NCBI RefSeq assembly: GCF_018326005.1
Contig: NZ_AP021903.1
Span: 3,133,501 to 3,197,500, forward strand
Source: Pseudomonas sp. Seg1
GTDB lineage: Bacteria; Pseudomonadota; Gammaproteobacteria; Pseudomonadales; Pseudomonadaceae
Direction of reading: 5' to 3'
Length of the DNA: 64,000 bases
How positions within the stretch are numbered: the first letter of the stretch is position 1; every line of letters starts with the position of its first letter. Under the pieces are notes generated by a model. It did no database searches. It saw nothing but the letters and a program-made list of their open reading frames with translations, and was not told the DNA's origin. Positions 52,635-62,261 of this stretch are shown here, one piece after another. The position numbers were made by a program, and so were the translations under genes.

Positions 52635-53222
52635 GTGAGAGTGACCAAGGCCCAGGCGCAGGCCAACCGAGAACACATCGTTGAAACGGCTTCAACGCTG
52701 TTCCGAGAGCGCGGCTTTGATGGCGTCGGTGTGGCGGATCTCATGGCGGCCGCCGGTTTCACCCATGGCGGTTTCTATAAACACTTCGGGTCGAAGGCCG
52801 ACCTTATGGCCGAAGCCTCGGCGTGCAGTCTGGGCAAATCGCTGACAGGCGCACAGGCGCTGGATGTTCCCGGCTTCATCAACGTCTACGTGAACAGAGA
52901 ACATCGCGACGGACGTAGCGAGGGTTGCACCATGGCCGCGCTGGGCGGCGACGCCGCGCGTCAGTCGGACGATGTGAAAGCGACGTTTGCCGAGGGTATT
53001 GAACACATCGTGCAAACTTTGGGAGAGAGATACCCGACTGGGCCGGACGCGGATGCGGGGGCGGGGCGCAAGAAGATGATCGACCTGCTGTCGCGTGCCG
53101 TCGGCGCGATTATCCTGTCGCGTGCCTGCCCGGATGACTCTGCACTGGCGGACGAAATCCTTGAGGTGTGCCGCGCTGAGATGTTGGCGTCGTTGCCGAC
53201 CGATAACGTCGATGTGCAATAG
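52635..53222 (+). CDS. TetR-family regulator
   Basis: 195 residues from a GTG at 52635 (VRVTKAQAQANREHIVETAS) with GAGG upstream. The helix-turn-helix is ASTLFRERGFDGVGVADLMAAAGFTHGGFYKHFGSKADLMAEA, the AcrR/NemR-like type. The ligand domain has no recognised signature. Divergent from the SDR and quinone-reductase pair, a pattern seen for NemR- and QacR-like regulators responding to electrophiles, but the inducer is unknown. Confidence 0.9.
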   Translation: MRVTKAQAQANREHIVETASTLFRERGFDGVGVADLMAAAGFTHGGFYKHFGSKADLMAEASACSLGKSLTGAQALDVPGFINVYVNREHRDGRSEGCTMAALGGDAARQSDDVKATFAEGIEHIVQTLGERYPTGPDADAGAGRKKMIDLLSRAVGAIILSRACPDDSALADEILEVCRAEMLASLPTDNVDVQ

Positions 53223-53231
53223 AAGCGCGGC

Positions 53232-54236
53232 TCACTCCGCCAGCGCTTTGGCCCTGGCAATTGAAAACGCTTGCGGCAGGCGGGCGCCATTCTTCGCTGC
53301 AAGAATCTCGGCCATCACGCTGACGGCGATTTCCGCAGGCGTCTTGCTGCCAATGTAGAGGCCGATTGGCCCGTGCAGGCGCTCAAGCGAGGCCTCGGTC
53401 TCGCCAAAATGCTCGATCAGGCGTTCGCGGCGCAGTTGGCTGTTGCGCCGTGAGCCGATGGCACCGATGTAGAACGCCGGGCTGTGCAGCGCTTCAAGCA
53501 AGGCCAGATCATCGAGTTTGGGGTCATGACTCAAGGCGACGATGCAGGTGCGCAGATCCACCGCGAAGTCGCGCACCACATCATCCGGCATGCCGACGAT
53601 GCACTCCACACCGTCTACCGCCCAGGTCTCGATGTATTCGGGACGCGGGTCGCACACCGCCACCTTGAACCCGTTGAATAACGCCATGGTCGCCAGATAC
53701 TCGGCCAGCGCGCCGCCACCGATCATCAGCATCCGATAGCCCGGCCCCAAGGTATTGAGCATTTGCGCGCCATCGAAGCTGAACTGTTCTGGCGTCGCAG
53801 TCGGTTCGAGCATGACCTGACCGGACTCCAGCGTCAGGCAACGACGAACCAGTTGCCCGGCGTCCAGTTGCGTCAGCAACTCATCAAGAGACTGCCACGC
53901 CGGGTTGAACTCAAGGATCAGTTCAAGCGTGCCGCCACAGGGCAAACCGAAGCGATGCGCCTCATCGGCGCTGACGCCATAGCGCACCATTTCTGGCGCG
54001 CTGTCACTAAAAGCGCTGCCGCCATGAGCCGTGGTGTAGCGATGGATCAGATCGTCCTCAATGCAGCCGCCGGACACGCTGCCCACCACGCGACCGTCGT
54101 CACGCAAGGCCATCATCGAACCTGTCGGCCGTGGTGATGAACCCCAAGTGCGCGCCACGGTGGCTAGCAGTACACGCTCGCCGGCAGCGAGCCAGTCCCG
54201 CGCCGTGCGCAGGACCAGCAAGTCGATGCTTTCCAT
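53232..54236 (-). CDS. XdhC-family molybdenum cofactor chaperone
   Basis: 334-residue protein. XdhC/CoxI N-domain: GERVLLATVARTWGSSPRPTGSMMALRDDGRVVGSVSGGCIEDDL; Rossmann C-domain: YRMLMIGGGALAEYLATMALFNGFKVAVCDPRPEY and AFYIGAIGSRRNSQLRRERL. Known members sulfurate and insert Moco into xanthine-dehydrogenase-family enzymes. It is the last gene of the molybdenum hydroxylase operon, 12 bases after the cytochrome c gene, and is presumably specific for that enzyme. Confidence 0.93.
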   Translation of the reverse strand: MESIDLLVLRTARDWLAAGERVLLATVARTWGSSPRPTGSMMALRDDGRVVGSVSGGCIEDDLIHRYTTAHGGSAFSDSAPEMVRYGVSADEAHRFGLPCGGTLELILEFNPAWQSLDELLTQLDAGQLVRRCLTLESGQVMLEPTATPEQFSFDGAQMLNTLGPGYRMLMIGGGALAEYLATMALFNGFKVAVCDPRPEYIETWAVDGVECIVGMPDDVVRDFAVDLRTCIVALSHDPKLDDLALLEALHSPAFYIGAIGSRRNSQLRRERLIEHFGETEASLERLHGPIGLYIGSKTPAEIAVSVMAEILAAKNGARLPQAFSIARAKALAE

Positions 54237-54248
54237 CAGAAACTCCTC

Positions 54249-55601
54249 TTAGCGCATCTGCAGAATGATCGGGCTACTGCTGGCCGGATCGGTGCGTTCA
54301 CGTAACTCTCCAACCGTCTGCGTATCGACAGCACTGCCCTGATTGCCCCAGGTGCTGCGCATGAAGGTCAGTACTTCGGCGATCTGCTGATCCGACAACT
54401 GTTCACGGAAGGCTGGCATGCGATAGGCGTCGGGCACGCCGGCCGCGACCACTCGTTGAGAGCCATTCAGGGTGATGTTGATCGCCGAGGCACTTTCCTT
54501 GGCCAGCGCCGAGGTGGCGCCCGCCAGCGGCGGCATCCATTCGGACTGGCCCTTGCCGTCCAGACCATGGCACGAAGCGCAGCGCGTTACGTAGGTATGA
54601 GCACCGGGCGAGTCCAGTCGTTCCGCTGCCGAAACCGCTTGATACTGCCAAGGCGCGCCATCTCGTTCGCGATCGCCGGGAAGCGACTTCAGGTAGTGGG
54701 CAATCGCGGCCAAGTCATCATCGCTCATGAACTGCGTGGAGTTGTTGAACGCTTCGGTCATCGAGCCGTAGACCACTGCATGTTTATTGCGACCGGTCTT
54801 GAGGAACTGCACGACCTCCGGCTCGCTCCAGCGGCCCAGCCCGGTGTTGTGATCGTCACGCAAGCTCGGCGCATACCAGCCATCGAGCAAGGCCCCGGCG
54901 AGGTACGGTTTACCGGATTCATCCAGTGCCTTCTCGTTGAACGCCAGACCACGCGGCGTATGGCAACTGCCACAGTGTCCGGCGCCCTGAACGAGGTAAG
55001 CGCCACGGTTCCATCGTTCATCCTGCGACGGTTTGGCCACGTAAGACTCGGCGTCGACAAACACGCCGTTCCACAGTGCAATCGGCCAGCGCAGGTTCAG
55101 CGGAAACGGAATCGAACTCGGGACATTCGCCTGTTTGACCGGCGCCACGCCCTTCATGAAGAACGCATACAGCGCACGCACGTCATCGTCACTGAGCTTG
55201 GCGTAGGACGGGTAGGGCATCGCCGGGTATAACCGGCGACCGTCGGGTGCCACGCCGTGGCGCACCGCTCGGTCGAAGTCCGCGAGGCTGTAGTGGCCAA
55301 TCCCGGTTTCCGTGTCCGGGGTGATATTGGTCGCATGGATCGCGCCCAGCGGCGTGGCCATTTCCAGTCCTCCGGCGAACGGCGCACCGCCCGGCACGCT
55401 GTGACAGGCCACGCAATCGCTGAGCCGGGCGACGTATTCGCCACGCGCTACCAGCGCCGGGTCGATGTCGGCCACGGCGATCTGATGGTTTTCCAGGCGC
55501 GAGACAGGCTCGCGGGTGACATACCAGGCCAGCAGGCCTGCCGCGACCAGGCACGGCACTGCCAGCCAGCTTACGGTTCTTGCGAATCGGCTGTTATTCA
55601 T
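54249..55601 (-). CDS. Tri-heme cytochrome c, electron acceptor of the Mo hydroxylase
   Basis: 450-residue protein anchored by an N-terminal segment (WLAVPCLVAAGLLAWYV). Three heme motifs CVACH (about 64), CGSCH (about 211) and CASCH (about 335) are each followed by a distal Met region. The pattern matches the cytochrome subunit of alcohol/aldehyde dehydrogenases (AdhB type). I chose the ATG at 55601, 17 bases after the preceding stop; an upstream ATG at 55622 overlaps that stop. It would carry electrons from the molybdoenzyme to the respiratory chain. Confidence 0.9.
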   Translation of the reverse strand: MNNSRFARTVSWLAVPCLVAAGLLAWYVTREPVSRLENHQIAVADIDPALVARGEYVARLSDCVACHSVPGGAPFAGGLEMATPLGAIHATNITPDTETGIGHYSLADFDRAVRHGVAPDGRRLYPAMPYPSYAKLSDDDVRALYAFFMKGVAPVKQANVPSSIPFPLNLRWPIALWNGVFVDAESYVAKPSQDERWNRGAYLVQGAGHCGSCHTPRGLAFNEKALDESGKPYLAGALLDGWYAPSLRDDHNTGLGRWSEPEVVQFLKTGRNKHAVVYGSMTEAFNNSTQFMSDDDLAAIAHYLKSLPGDRERDGAPWQYQAVSAAERLDSPGAHTYVTRCASCHGLDGKGQSEWMPPLAGATSALAKESASAINITLNGSQRVVAAGVPDAYRMPAFREQLSDQQIAEVLTFMRSTWGNQGSAVDTQTVGELRERTDPASSSPIILQMR

Positions 55602-55618
55602 GGACGCTCCGGCGCTGA

Positions 55619-57871
55619 TCAACTGAAGGTGTGTCGGCTCATGGGCAGGCTGCGCACCCGCTGACCGGTTAGCGTCGCCACCGCGTTGGCGACGGCGGGG
55701 GCGACCGCTGGCAACGGCGGTTCACCGATGCCACCCATTTTTTCCCCGCTCTCGACCACACGCACGTGTACCCGTGCCATCCGCGCAGGCGGCAGGATCG
55801 GATACAAGTCGTAGTTGCGCGCCCGCGGTTTGCCATCCACCCACACGGCTTCTTCCACCAGGGTTTGCGACAGTCCCAGCGCCACGGCGCCATTGACCTG
55901 AGCCTCGACAATCGCCGGGTTGACGATGCTGCCCGGGTCAATCGCTTGCCAGATGTCATGCACCTTGACCTGGCCGTTTTCGATGGACACCTCGGCGATT
56001 ACCGCAGTCTCTGTACCGAACGGCGAAGCCATGGCCACGCCGCGCGCACGTCGGCTGCCATCCTCGGCGGTAAACGGACCGCGTTTCCAGCCGCCCGACA
56101 GTTCACCCACTGCTTGCAGCAAGGTGGTCAGCCGTTTGTTGTCACGCAGCAAATGCAGGCGCAGGTCGAACGGGTCTTTGCCGCCCTTGTCGGCCAGTTC
56201 ATCAAGAAACGATTCATAGAAGAAGTCGTTAAGGGAATTGCCCACCGAACGCCAGTAGCCGAGCATGGCCGGGCCTTTGACGTAGATCTGCGCGATGCGC
56301 TTGTTGGGGATCGCATAAGACTTGCCCGACAAGCCTTCAAGCGCCGTCGGGTCGAGCTTTTCACCTTGCTTGCCGGCGAGGGCCTCGGTCGGACCTTCGG
56401 TGGCACTGATCGCTTCGATTGCCAGCGGCCAGCCGTCGTTGTCCAGCGCGGCACGGAAATTCACCGCTGCAACCGGGCGGAGCACATCACGCAGGAACTC
56501 TTCCTCGCGACTCCAGATGAGTTTGACCGGGCGGCCAACCGCTTTCGCCAGCGCGATCGCCTGAGGGTAGGGACTGGCCGAATCGTAGAGGAAATGCCGA
56601 CCGAAGAATCCACCCAGCAGCGGTGAATGCAAGATGATGCGCGACGGATCGAGGCCCGTGCGTTTGGCGACGTCGGCGCGGAACATGTCCGGCGCCTGAT
56701 TCGGCAGCCAGACTTCCAGCGAACCGTCCGGATTGAATCGGGCAAGGGCTGAAGGCGGCTCCAGTTGGCCGTGGTTCAGGTATTGGTTGTGGTAAGTGGC
56801 GTCGATCCGGGTCTTGGTCTCTTTGAGAATCGCAGCCACATCACCTTCATGTTCATCATCCTTGGCAGGGCCCTTATCTTCAGCGAGGCGCTTGAACCAA
56901 GCATCGCTGGAAAAGTCGGCGGGCATCGGCCGCACTTTGCTCTCGGCCGTTGGTTCTTGCCAGTCGACCTGAATCGCCTCGACCGCACGTTTGGCGTGCC
57001 ACCAGCGCTCGGCGACAACCGCCACGGCGCCCGGCAGACGATGCACGGAATGCACGCCTTTCATTGCCTTGACCTGGTCTTCGTTGCGCAGGTTGCCGAC
57101 AGTCATGCCCAGGCGCGGGGCATGTTGCACGGCGGCATGGAGCATGTCGTCGACTTTCAGATCGATGCTGTACAGCGCTTTGCCGGTGGACTTGTCGTAA
57201 GCATCGAGACGCTTCACCGGTTTGCCGATCCAGCGGAACTGACTCGGATCACGCAGTTGCACGGAGGCCGGATCGGGAACCGGCAGATCCATCGCGCGCT
57301 CGGCCAATTCACCGTAGGCCAGCGAGCGACCGGACTTGGTATGCACGACTTTGCCAGGCTCGGTGCTCAACTCGCTCACAGGCACCCCGAGTTGCTGCGC
57401 GCCCGCCTGCAGCAGCATGGCGCGGGCGAGGGCGCCGAGGCGGCGCATGACCGGGTAACTCAGGCGCACCGACATGCTGCCGCCGGTGATGCGCATGCCG
57501 TTTTCCAACACCACATAGGCTTCGCCGGGCGGGGCGGCCTCGACCAGAAAGGTCGACGGATCAGCATCTAGCTCTTCGCCGACAATCTGCGCCATCGCCG
57601 TAAACGTACCTTGTCCGCCCTCCATGAACGGGCAGAGCAGACGCACGCGGTTGTCCGGACGGATTTCGAGAAACGCCGGGACCTGCGTGCCGCGCTCGGC
57701 CGTCGTAGTTGCCGCAGCCGCTTGCACGCGTGTTGTACCGAGCGGCAGGCCGAAACCGAGGACCAGCGCGCCGACGGCAGTCCCGGTCAGAAAACGCCTG
57801 CGGGATACATTGATCGGTTCGTGCAGATCCAGTACCGAGGCTTGCATTGAAGGGTCGATGCGAACGGTCAT
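55619..57871 (-). CDS. Molybdopterin-binding large subunit (IorB-like)
   Basis: 750 residues with a Tat-type leader (VSRRRFLTGTAVGALVLGFG, about residues 22-41), so it is exported folded. Xanthine-oxidase-family motifs follow: FRWIGKPVKRLDAYDKSTGKALYSIDL, LEPPSALARFNPDGSLEVWLPNQAPD, GGFFGRHFLYD, and the end GEPPLPAVAPAVANAV with the catalytic Glu. This is the isoquinoline-1-oxidoreductase/aldehyde dehydrogenase type. The small subunit overlaps its start. The substrate (aldehyde or N-heterocycle) is open. Confidence 0.92.
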   Translation of the reverse strand: MTVRIDPSMQASVLDLHEPINVSRRRFLTGTAVGALVLGFGLPLGTTRVQAAAATTTAERGTQVPAFLEIRPDNRVRLLCPFMEGGQGTFTAMAQIVGEELDADPSTFLVEAAPPGEAYVVLENGMRITGGSMSVRLSYPVMRRLGALARAMLLQAGAQQLGVPVSELSTEPGKVVHTKSGRSLAYGELAERAMDLPVPDPASVQLRDPSQFRWIGKPVKRLDAYDKSTGKALYSIDLKVDDMLHAAVQHAPRLGMTVGNLRNEDQVKAMKGVHSVHRLPGAVAVVAERWWHAKRAVEAIQVDWQEPTAESKVRPMPADFSSDAWFKRLAEDKGPAKDDEHEGDVAAILKETKTRIDATYHNQYLNHGQLEPPSALARFNPDGSLEVWLPNQAPDMFRADVAKRTGLDPSRIILHSPLLGGFFGRHFLYDSASPYPQAIALAKAVGRPVKLIWSREEEFLRDVLRPVAAVNFRAALDNDGWPLAIEAISATEGPTEALAGKQGEKLDPTALEGLSGKSYAIPNKRIAQIYVKGPAMLGYWRSVGNSLNDFFYESFLDELADKGGKDPFDLRLHLLRDNKRLTTLLQAVGELSGGWKRGPFTAEDGSRRARGVAMASPFGTETAVIAEVSIENGQVKVHDIWQAIDPGSIVNPAIVEAQVNGAVALGLSQTLVEEAVWVDGKPRARNYDLYPILPPARMARVHVRVVESGEKMGGIGEPPLPAVAPAVANAVATLTGQRVRSLPMSRHTFS

Positions 57872-58326
57872 CAGGCGTCTCCTTTGCCGGCAAGCTCATG
57901 CACGGCGGCATGAATGGCGTTGTAAGTCCCGCAGCGGCACAGATTGACCATCGCCGCGTCGATCTGCGCATCACTCGGCGTGGGGTTCTGCTTGAGCAAC
58001 GCGGTGGCGGCCATCACCTGCCCGGACTGGCAGTAACCGCACTGTGCGACCTGCAGATCGACCCAGGTCGAGACCACCCGTTTGCCCACTTCATCGCTTT
58101 CGATGGCCTCAATCGTCGTGACCTCGCGACCTACCACACCGGCCACCGGCGTAACGCACGAGCGCACCACATTGCCGTCCACCAGCACCGAGCAGGCGCC
58201 GCATTGCGCCAGTCCGCAGCCGTACTTGGTTCCGGTCATGCCCAGATCATCGCGGATCACCCACAGCAAGGGTGTATCGGCGTCGGCATCGACCTGATAG
58301 GTCTTCTGGTTGATTCGTAGTTCCAT
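57871..58326 (-). CDS. [2Fe-2S] small subunit (IorA-like)
   Basis: 151 residues. First cluster CGLAQCGACSVLVDGNVVRSC (about 41-61), second CGYCQSG ... NLCRCGTYNAI (about 99-139): the plant-ferredoxin-like and alpha-helical [2Fe-2S] domains of xanthine-dehydrogenase-type enzymes. No leader, so it is exported with the Tat subunit. The stop and the large-subunit start overlap. Confidence 0.94.
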   Translation of the reverse strand: MELRINQKTYQVDADADTPLLWVIRDDLGMTGTKYGCGLAQCGACSVLVDGNVVRSCVTPVAGVVGREVTTIEAIESDEVGKRVVSTWVDLQVAQCGYCQSGQVMAATALLKQNPTPSDAQIDAAMVNLCRCGTYNAIHAAVHELAGKGDA

Positions 58327-58404
58327 GGTTCACCCGCTTGATCATCGGTTGACGTGCATTGTTATTGGCGGCGACACGCGGCGAGGCGCATCACCGGTTT
58401 TCGT

Positions 58405-59337
58405 TCATTTCGCTACTGTGCCGAGCGCTTCTGCCTCAAATGGCTGCCCGCGCAGGAGAGCGATGTCACGACTCGGCGCGGTGCCGAACAGCCGGGCATA
58501 TTCGCGGCTGAACTGCGAAGGACTTTCATAGCCGACCGCAAACGCCGCCCGTGAAACGTCGAGGCGCTCGACCAGCATCAGACGGCGGGCCTCATTCAGT
58601 CGCAGCCATTTCTGGTACTGCAGCGGGCTCATGCCGGTGAGCTGGCGGAAATGATGGTGAAAGGTCGGCGCGCTCATCTGCACCCGCGCGGCCAGATCGT
58701 CGATGCGCAGGGCATCGGTGTAATTGACCTTGAGCCAGTCAATCGCCTTGGCGATGCGGTAACCCTGACCATCGACGGCAGTGATCTGCCGCAGCCGCGC
58801 ACCTTGGTCGGTGTGCAGCAACCGATAGTGGATTTCGCGCAGAATCAGCGGCGCCAGCACCGGGATCGCTTCGGGTTCATCGAGCAATGCCAGCAGGCGA
58901 TCGAGCGCGCCCTCCAGCGCAGAGGACAGGCTGCCAATCGCGGCGCCCGTGCCCGTTGCTGGCTGCCGCTTGGCCGGCAAGCCACTCTTGGTGATGACTT
59001 CGGCGAGCATGCCGACATCCAGTTTCAGCACCAGGCCGACACAGGGCTGCTCGGGACTGGCAAGCATCACTTCGGAGTTGGCGGGCAGGTCCAGCGACGT
59101 CACCAGAAACCGCGAAGGGTCATAGCTGTAACCCTCACCACCGACCCACAAACGCTTTTCGCCGCGACCGACGAGAATCAGGCTCGGTTCGATCATGCAC
59201 ACCACGGGCGGCGCCGGTTGGTCGCGACGAAACAGCGATAACCCGGGTATGGCCGTGGCGAAGTCACCCGGTACGCTCACGCGCGGATCGATGTGCAACG
59301 CCAGAGGCGATTCCTGGGGCAGAGGGGTAGGGATCAT
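58405..59337 (-). CDS. AraC-family regulator (AraC_N type)
   Basis: 310 residues. The N-terminal cupin-like sensor (PSLILVGRGEKRLWVGGEGYSYDPSRFLVTSLDLPANSEV) is of the PF06719 type. Two helix-turn-helix units follow: IDDLAARVQMSAPTFHHHFRQLTG and SRAAFAVGYESPSQFSREYARLFG. It ends 78 bases upstream of the [2Fe-2S] gene on the same strand, so it is likely the regulator of that operon; the divergent MFS gene is a second candidate target. Confidence 0.9.
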   Translation of the reverse strand: MIPTPLPQESPLALHIDPRVSVPGDFATAIPGLSLFRRDQPAPPVVCMIEPSLILVGRGEKRLWVGGEGYSYDPSRFLVTSLDLPANSEVMLASPEQPCVGLVLKLDVGMLAEVITKSGLPAKRQPATGTGAAIGSLSSALEGALDRLLALLDEPEAIPVLAPLILREIHYRLLHTDQGARLRQITAVDGQGYRIAKAIDWLKVNYTDALRIDDLAARVQMSAPTFHHHFRQLTGMSPLQYQKWLRLNEARRLMLVERLDVSRAAFAVGYESPSQFSREYARLFGTAPSRDIALLRGQPFEAEALGTVAK

Positions 59338-59566
59338 GTCGGGTCACTCCTGTTGACCGAACTCTAATCCGCGCGCGAGACGTTTCCTATCCATCACCCT
59401 GCATCGCCAGAGGATCAGGCAAGCATTCAAGAGGAATGCACTAGGGAAGGGCCGGATTGACCGGGAGAATGTGTCTATCTGTTACAGGGACAGTGCCCGC
59501 CAGGGCGATTGACTGCTTGCCCCTGCGCATCACATCCACAGGTTTTTCGCACCACAGGTAGTTCTC

Positions 59567-60811
59567 ATGACGTTTCCTTCTACAGATCCTTCTAAAAGAA
59601 CAGGCGGCTGGAGCGCCGTGCTGGCCATGTCGCTGGCCGCATTCGCCCTGGTCGCTTCAGAGTTCATGCCCGTCAGCTTGCTGACCCCCATCGCCGCAGA
59701 CCTGCACATCACCGAAGGCCAGGCAGGCCAGGGGATTTCCGTGTCCGGTGCCTTTGCCTTGATCACCAGCCTGCTGATTGCGTCGGTCGCTGCTCGCGTC
59801 GAACGCAAAAAATTGCTGCTGGGCCTGACCTTGCTGATGATCGTCTCCGGTACGGTTGTCGCGGTCGCGCCGGGTTATCCGTCGTTCATGTTTGGACGCG
59901 CGTTGATCGGAATAGCGATTGGTGGTTTCTGGTCGCTGTCGGCGGCGACCGCTATGCGCCTGGTGAAGCCTGAACAGGTTTCCCGAGCGCTGGCCATCGT
60001 CAATGGCGGTAACGCGCTGGCCACGGTCATCGCCGCTCCGGCGGGCAGCTTTCTCGGCTCGCTGATCGGCTGGCGCGGGGCATTCTTCTGCGTCGTTCCG
60101 GTCGCCGTGCTGGCCGCCGTCTGGCTGCTGATCAGTCTTCCGTCGTTCAAGGTCGAGCGCCAGGCCGGTAGCGGCAATGTCCTGCGGCTGATGAAGCAAT
60201 TGCCAGTCGCCTTGGGCATGGTCGCCGTCAGCGTGTTTTTCATGGGCCAGTTCATGCTGTTCACCTACCTGCGGCCCTTTCTTGAAGGCGTGACGGGCGT
60301 CAGTGTTTCAACGTTGTCCTTGATGCTGCTGGGGTTGGGACTGGCCGGTTTTATCGGCACCTTTCTGATCGAACGGTTTATGGGGCGCGGCCTCTACCGC
60401 ACGTTGACCGTCATCCCGCTGATCATGGCGGCCATCGCGCTAGCGTTGGTCAGCTTCGGCCATTCACCGGTGCTGACTGCCGTGTTGCTCGGGCTCTGGG
60501 GACTGGTTGCTACCGCCGCGCCGGTCGGCTGGTGGACATGGCTGGCGCAAACGCTGCCGGATGATGCCGAAGCCGGAGGCGGCTTGCTCGTGGCCATTGT
60601 TCAACTGGCGATCGCGGGAGGGGCAATCATTGGCGGTCTGGCTTTTGATCTGAGTGGTTACAAAGCCACATTCGAGCTCAGTGCTGCGGTGTTGGTCGCC
60701 GCGTCTGTGCTGGCCTGGCTGGCGGGTCGCAATGCCACTGAAGTTCATCTTGTTGAGTCGGCAGCTCATTCGAGCGCTGTGTCCGGCGAAGCTGGTTCCC
60801 GATTTGTCTGA
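59567..60811 (+). CDS. MFS efflux transporter, NepI-like
   Basis: 414-residue protein with 12 predicted segments. The start WSAVLAMSLAAFALVASEFMPVSLLTPIAADLHITEGQAGQ and GRALIGIAIGGFWSLSAATAMRLV are typical of the NepI/AraJ group, whose founding member exports purine ribonucleosides. The LIGWRGAFFCVVP motif C region supports an H+ antiporter. Divergent from the AraC regulator, 229 bases apart. Convergent with the next gene. Confidence 0.9.
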   Translation: MTFPSTDPSKRTGGWSAVLAMSLAAFALVASEFMPVSLLTPIAADLHITEGQAGQGISVSGAFALITSLLIASVAARVERKKLLLGLTLLMIVSGTVVAVAPGYPSFMFGRALIGIAIGGFWSLSAATAMRLVKPEQVSRALAIVNGGNALATVIAAPAGSFLGSLIGWRGAFFCVVPVAVLAAVWLLISLPSFKVERQAGSGNVLRLMKQLPVALGMVAVSVFFMGQFMLFTYLRPFLEGVTGVSVSTLSLMLLGLGLAGFIGTFLIERFMGRGLYRTLTVIPLIMAAIALALVSFGHSPVLTAVLLGLWGLVATAAPVGWWTWLAQTLPDDAEAGGGLLVAIVQLAIAGGAIIGGLAFDLSGYKATFELSAAVLVAASVLAWLAGRNATEVHLVESAAHSSAVSGEAGSRFV

Positions 60812-60827
60812 TCAAGCAGGAAGCTGC

Positions 60828-61289
60828 TCAATGCGCCAATGACGGCTGGGTAGCGACCGAGACAGTGAAGATCACAACAAACAGCACGACGACTGCCCAG
60901 AACATCACCATGATTGTCCGCATGACGACCTTAAGGCCTTGATAAAGCCTGCGCAGCCAATGGCCTTCAGGTTTTGCTTCTGCGCGGGTTCTGAGTACGC
61001 CTTTCAAATAAAAGCCGAGCAGCGCAAGCAGTGCGCCATCTATCGCCAGCGCAGGCAGGCCGGCTATGGGGAAAATGCTTTCCCACCGATAGAAAGAAGA
61101 CCGGCTCAGAAAGACCACATAACAAGTCAGACTGCCGTAGGGCAGTGCTCTCCACCATTTGCCGGCCAGCGCGCCGACCATCAGGCACATGATCACCATG
61201 AACGGGCTGAGGAGAATATGGAGCATCCACTCCAGTACGTTGGGCAAGTAGTCCGGGGAATGGATTTTGCGCCAGAGGTGTTCCAACAT
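60828..61289 (-). CDS. Small multi-spanning membrane protein
   Basis: 153 residues with segments near 20-42 (WMLHILLSPFMVIMCLMVGALAG), 48-62, 70-93 (FPIAGLPALAIDGALLALLGFYL) and 126-147 (IMVMFWAVVVLFVVIFTVSVA). No family recognised. The unit has its own gap on both sides. Confidence 0.65.
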   Translation of the reverse strand: MLEHLWRKIHSPDYLPNVLEWMLHILLSPFMVIMCLMVGALAGKWWRALPYGSLTCYVVFLSRSSFYRWESIFPIAGLPALAIDGALLALLGFYLKGVLRTRAEAKPEGHWLRRLYQGLKVVMRTIMVMFWAVVVLFVVIFTVSVATQPSLAH

Positions 61290-61431
61290 TGTTTGGGTTC
61301 CTGCCTTCTAGGGAGTCAGTGCTGCTGCGGTGCTTCCGTGCTGCTGGACGGTATCGGCGTGTTTTCGGGTTACATGAGGGCTGCGCAAGCGATCCACCCA
61401 TGTGGAGCAGGTCGCGCGTCCCCCAGAAACG

Positions 61432-61459
61432 ACAAAGCCCTGAATAGTCAGGGCTTTGT
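61432..61459 (-). terminator. Perfect 12-base hairpin in the gap after the next membrane gene
   Basis: ACAAAGCCCTGA-ATAG-TCAGGGCTTTGT. On the minus strand it lies about 90 bases after the stop of the gene that ends at 61549 and is the likely terminator for it. Confidence 0.65.
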
Positions 61460-61548
61460 TGTATCCAGTGGAAGAACGGTTGCATGGGCTGATAGAGAAC
61501 ACCTGCTTTACGCCTCCACTCTCAGCAAAGGGCCGCCCCCTGATGAAC

Positions 61549-61977
61549 TCATTCACTGAGCATGTCGCCAGTTTGACGTCTTTTCCTTACACAATTGATC
61601 GTCAAAAGCACGCCGGCTGCAATGCCTTGTGTTCCGCACATAAGCCAGATTAGGCCTATGTGAAAAAGGACCCAGGCACTCAAACCTAGAATCAGTGTTA
61701 ACAAAACCCCAAGTAAAAGTAGTGGCAGGTGTTGCACAGAGGGGCTGTCCTCCAGCGAGTCGGAAAAAATGCTCCAGCATGCCCATTGCGAGAACAGCGA
61801 CAGCAGAAGCCACAACATGATCACCCCCCAACCTGAAAAGGATTGTGAGGTGAACAGGTTAATCGTCGAGGTGATGGTGAACCAAAGAGTGAAGACGAAT
61901 GTAGTGCTTGAAGGTACGGTATAGGCTGGAAGGGCAATGGCTATCTGAATCAACTTGAGTGTTTGCAATCGAGTCAT
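61549..61977 (-). CDS. Small membrane protein
   Basis: 142 residues with four hydrophobic segments (IQIAIALPAYTV, FVFTLWFTITSTINLF, GVIMLWLLLSLFSQWACWSIF, LPLLLLGVLLTLILGLSAWVLF, then IWLMCGTQGIAAGVLL). No family recognised. Same strand as the preceding small membrane gene but 259 bases away. Confidence 0.6.
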   Translation of the reverse strand: MTRLQTLKLIQIAIALPAYTVPSSTTFVFTLWFTITSTINLFTSQSFSGWGVIMLWLLLSLFSQWACWSIFSDSLEDSPSVQHLPLLLLGVLLTLILGLSAWVLFHIGLIWLMCGTQGIAAGVLLTINCVRKRRQTGDMLSE

Positions 61978-62064
61978 TCATACGCTCCCTGCAAGTTGAA
62001 TTTCACCGCTTCCTGTGGATTCTTCAGTGACTATAGATCAGGAGTCCTTCGAGGGGAGCATGCT

Positions 62065-62105
62065 GACGGTCAGCTTCTGGCCGAAAGCGGACGTTCCTTA
62101 GCGGC
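62065..62105. repeat. Degenerate intergenic repeat
   Basis: CAGCTTCTGGCCGAAAGCGG followed by ACGTTCCTTAG, matching the copies at 17171 and 34540. Confidence 0.5.
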
Positions 62106-62261
62106 CACTGTCTGCTGACATTAGGCGAATGGGCCCGTGGCGGTGGCTGCCAGAGAGCGGAAGAAGCTAGCGGCAGATTTGCGACAGGGTGTCGACTCGA
62201 TTTCCGGGTTATCGATATCTTTCTCGGCATACACCAGCGTGGCATCGCCATTTAAGCTTGC

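Noticed and set aside
61290..61548. Searched for a tRNA or recombination site around the perfect hairpin
   Set aside because: No cloverleaf, anticodon arm or integrase nearby; the hairpin is best read as a terminator.
62024..62251. 75-codon minus-strand frame before the DUF4432 gene
   Set aside because: Its FRPEADR stretch is just a translation of the degenerate intergenic repeat, not a gene.
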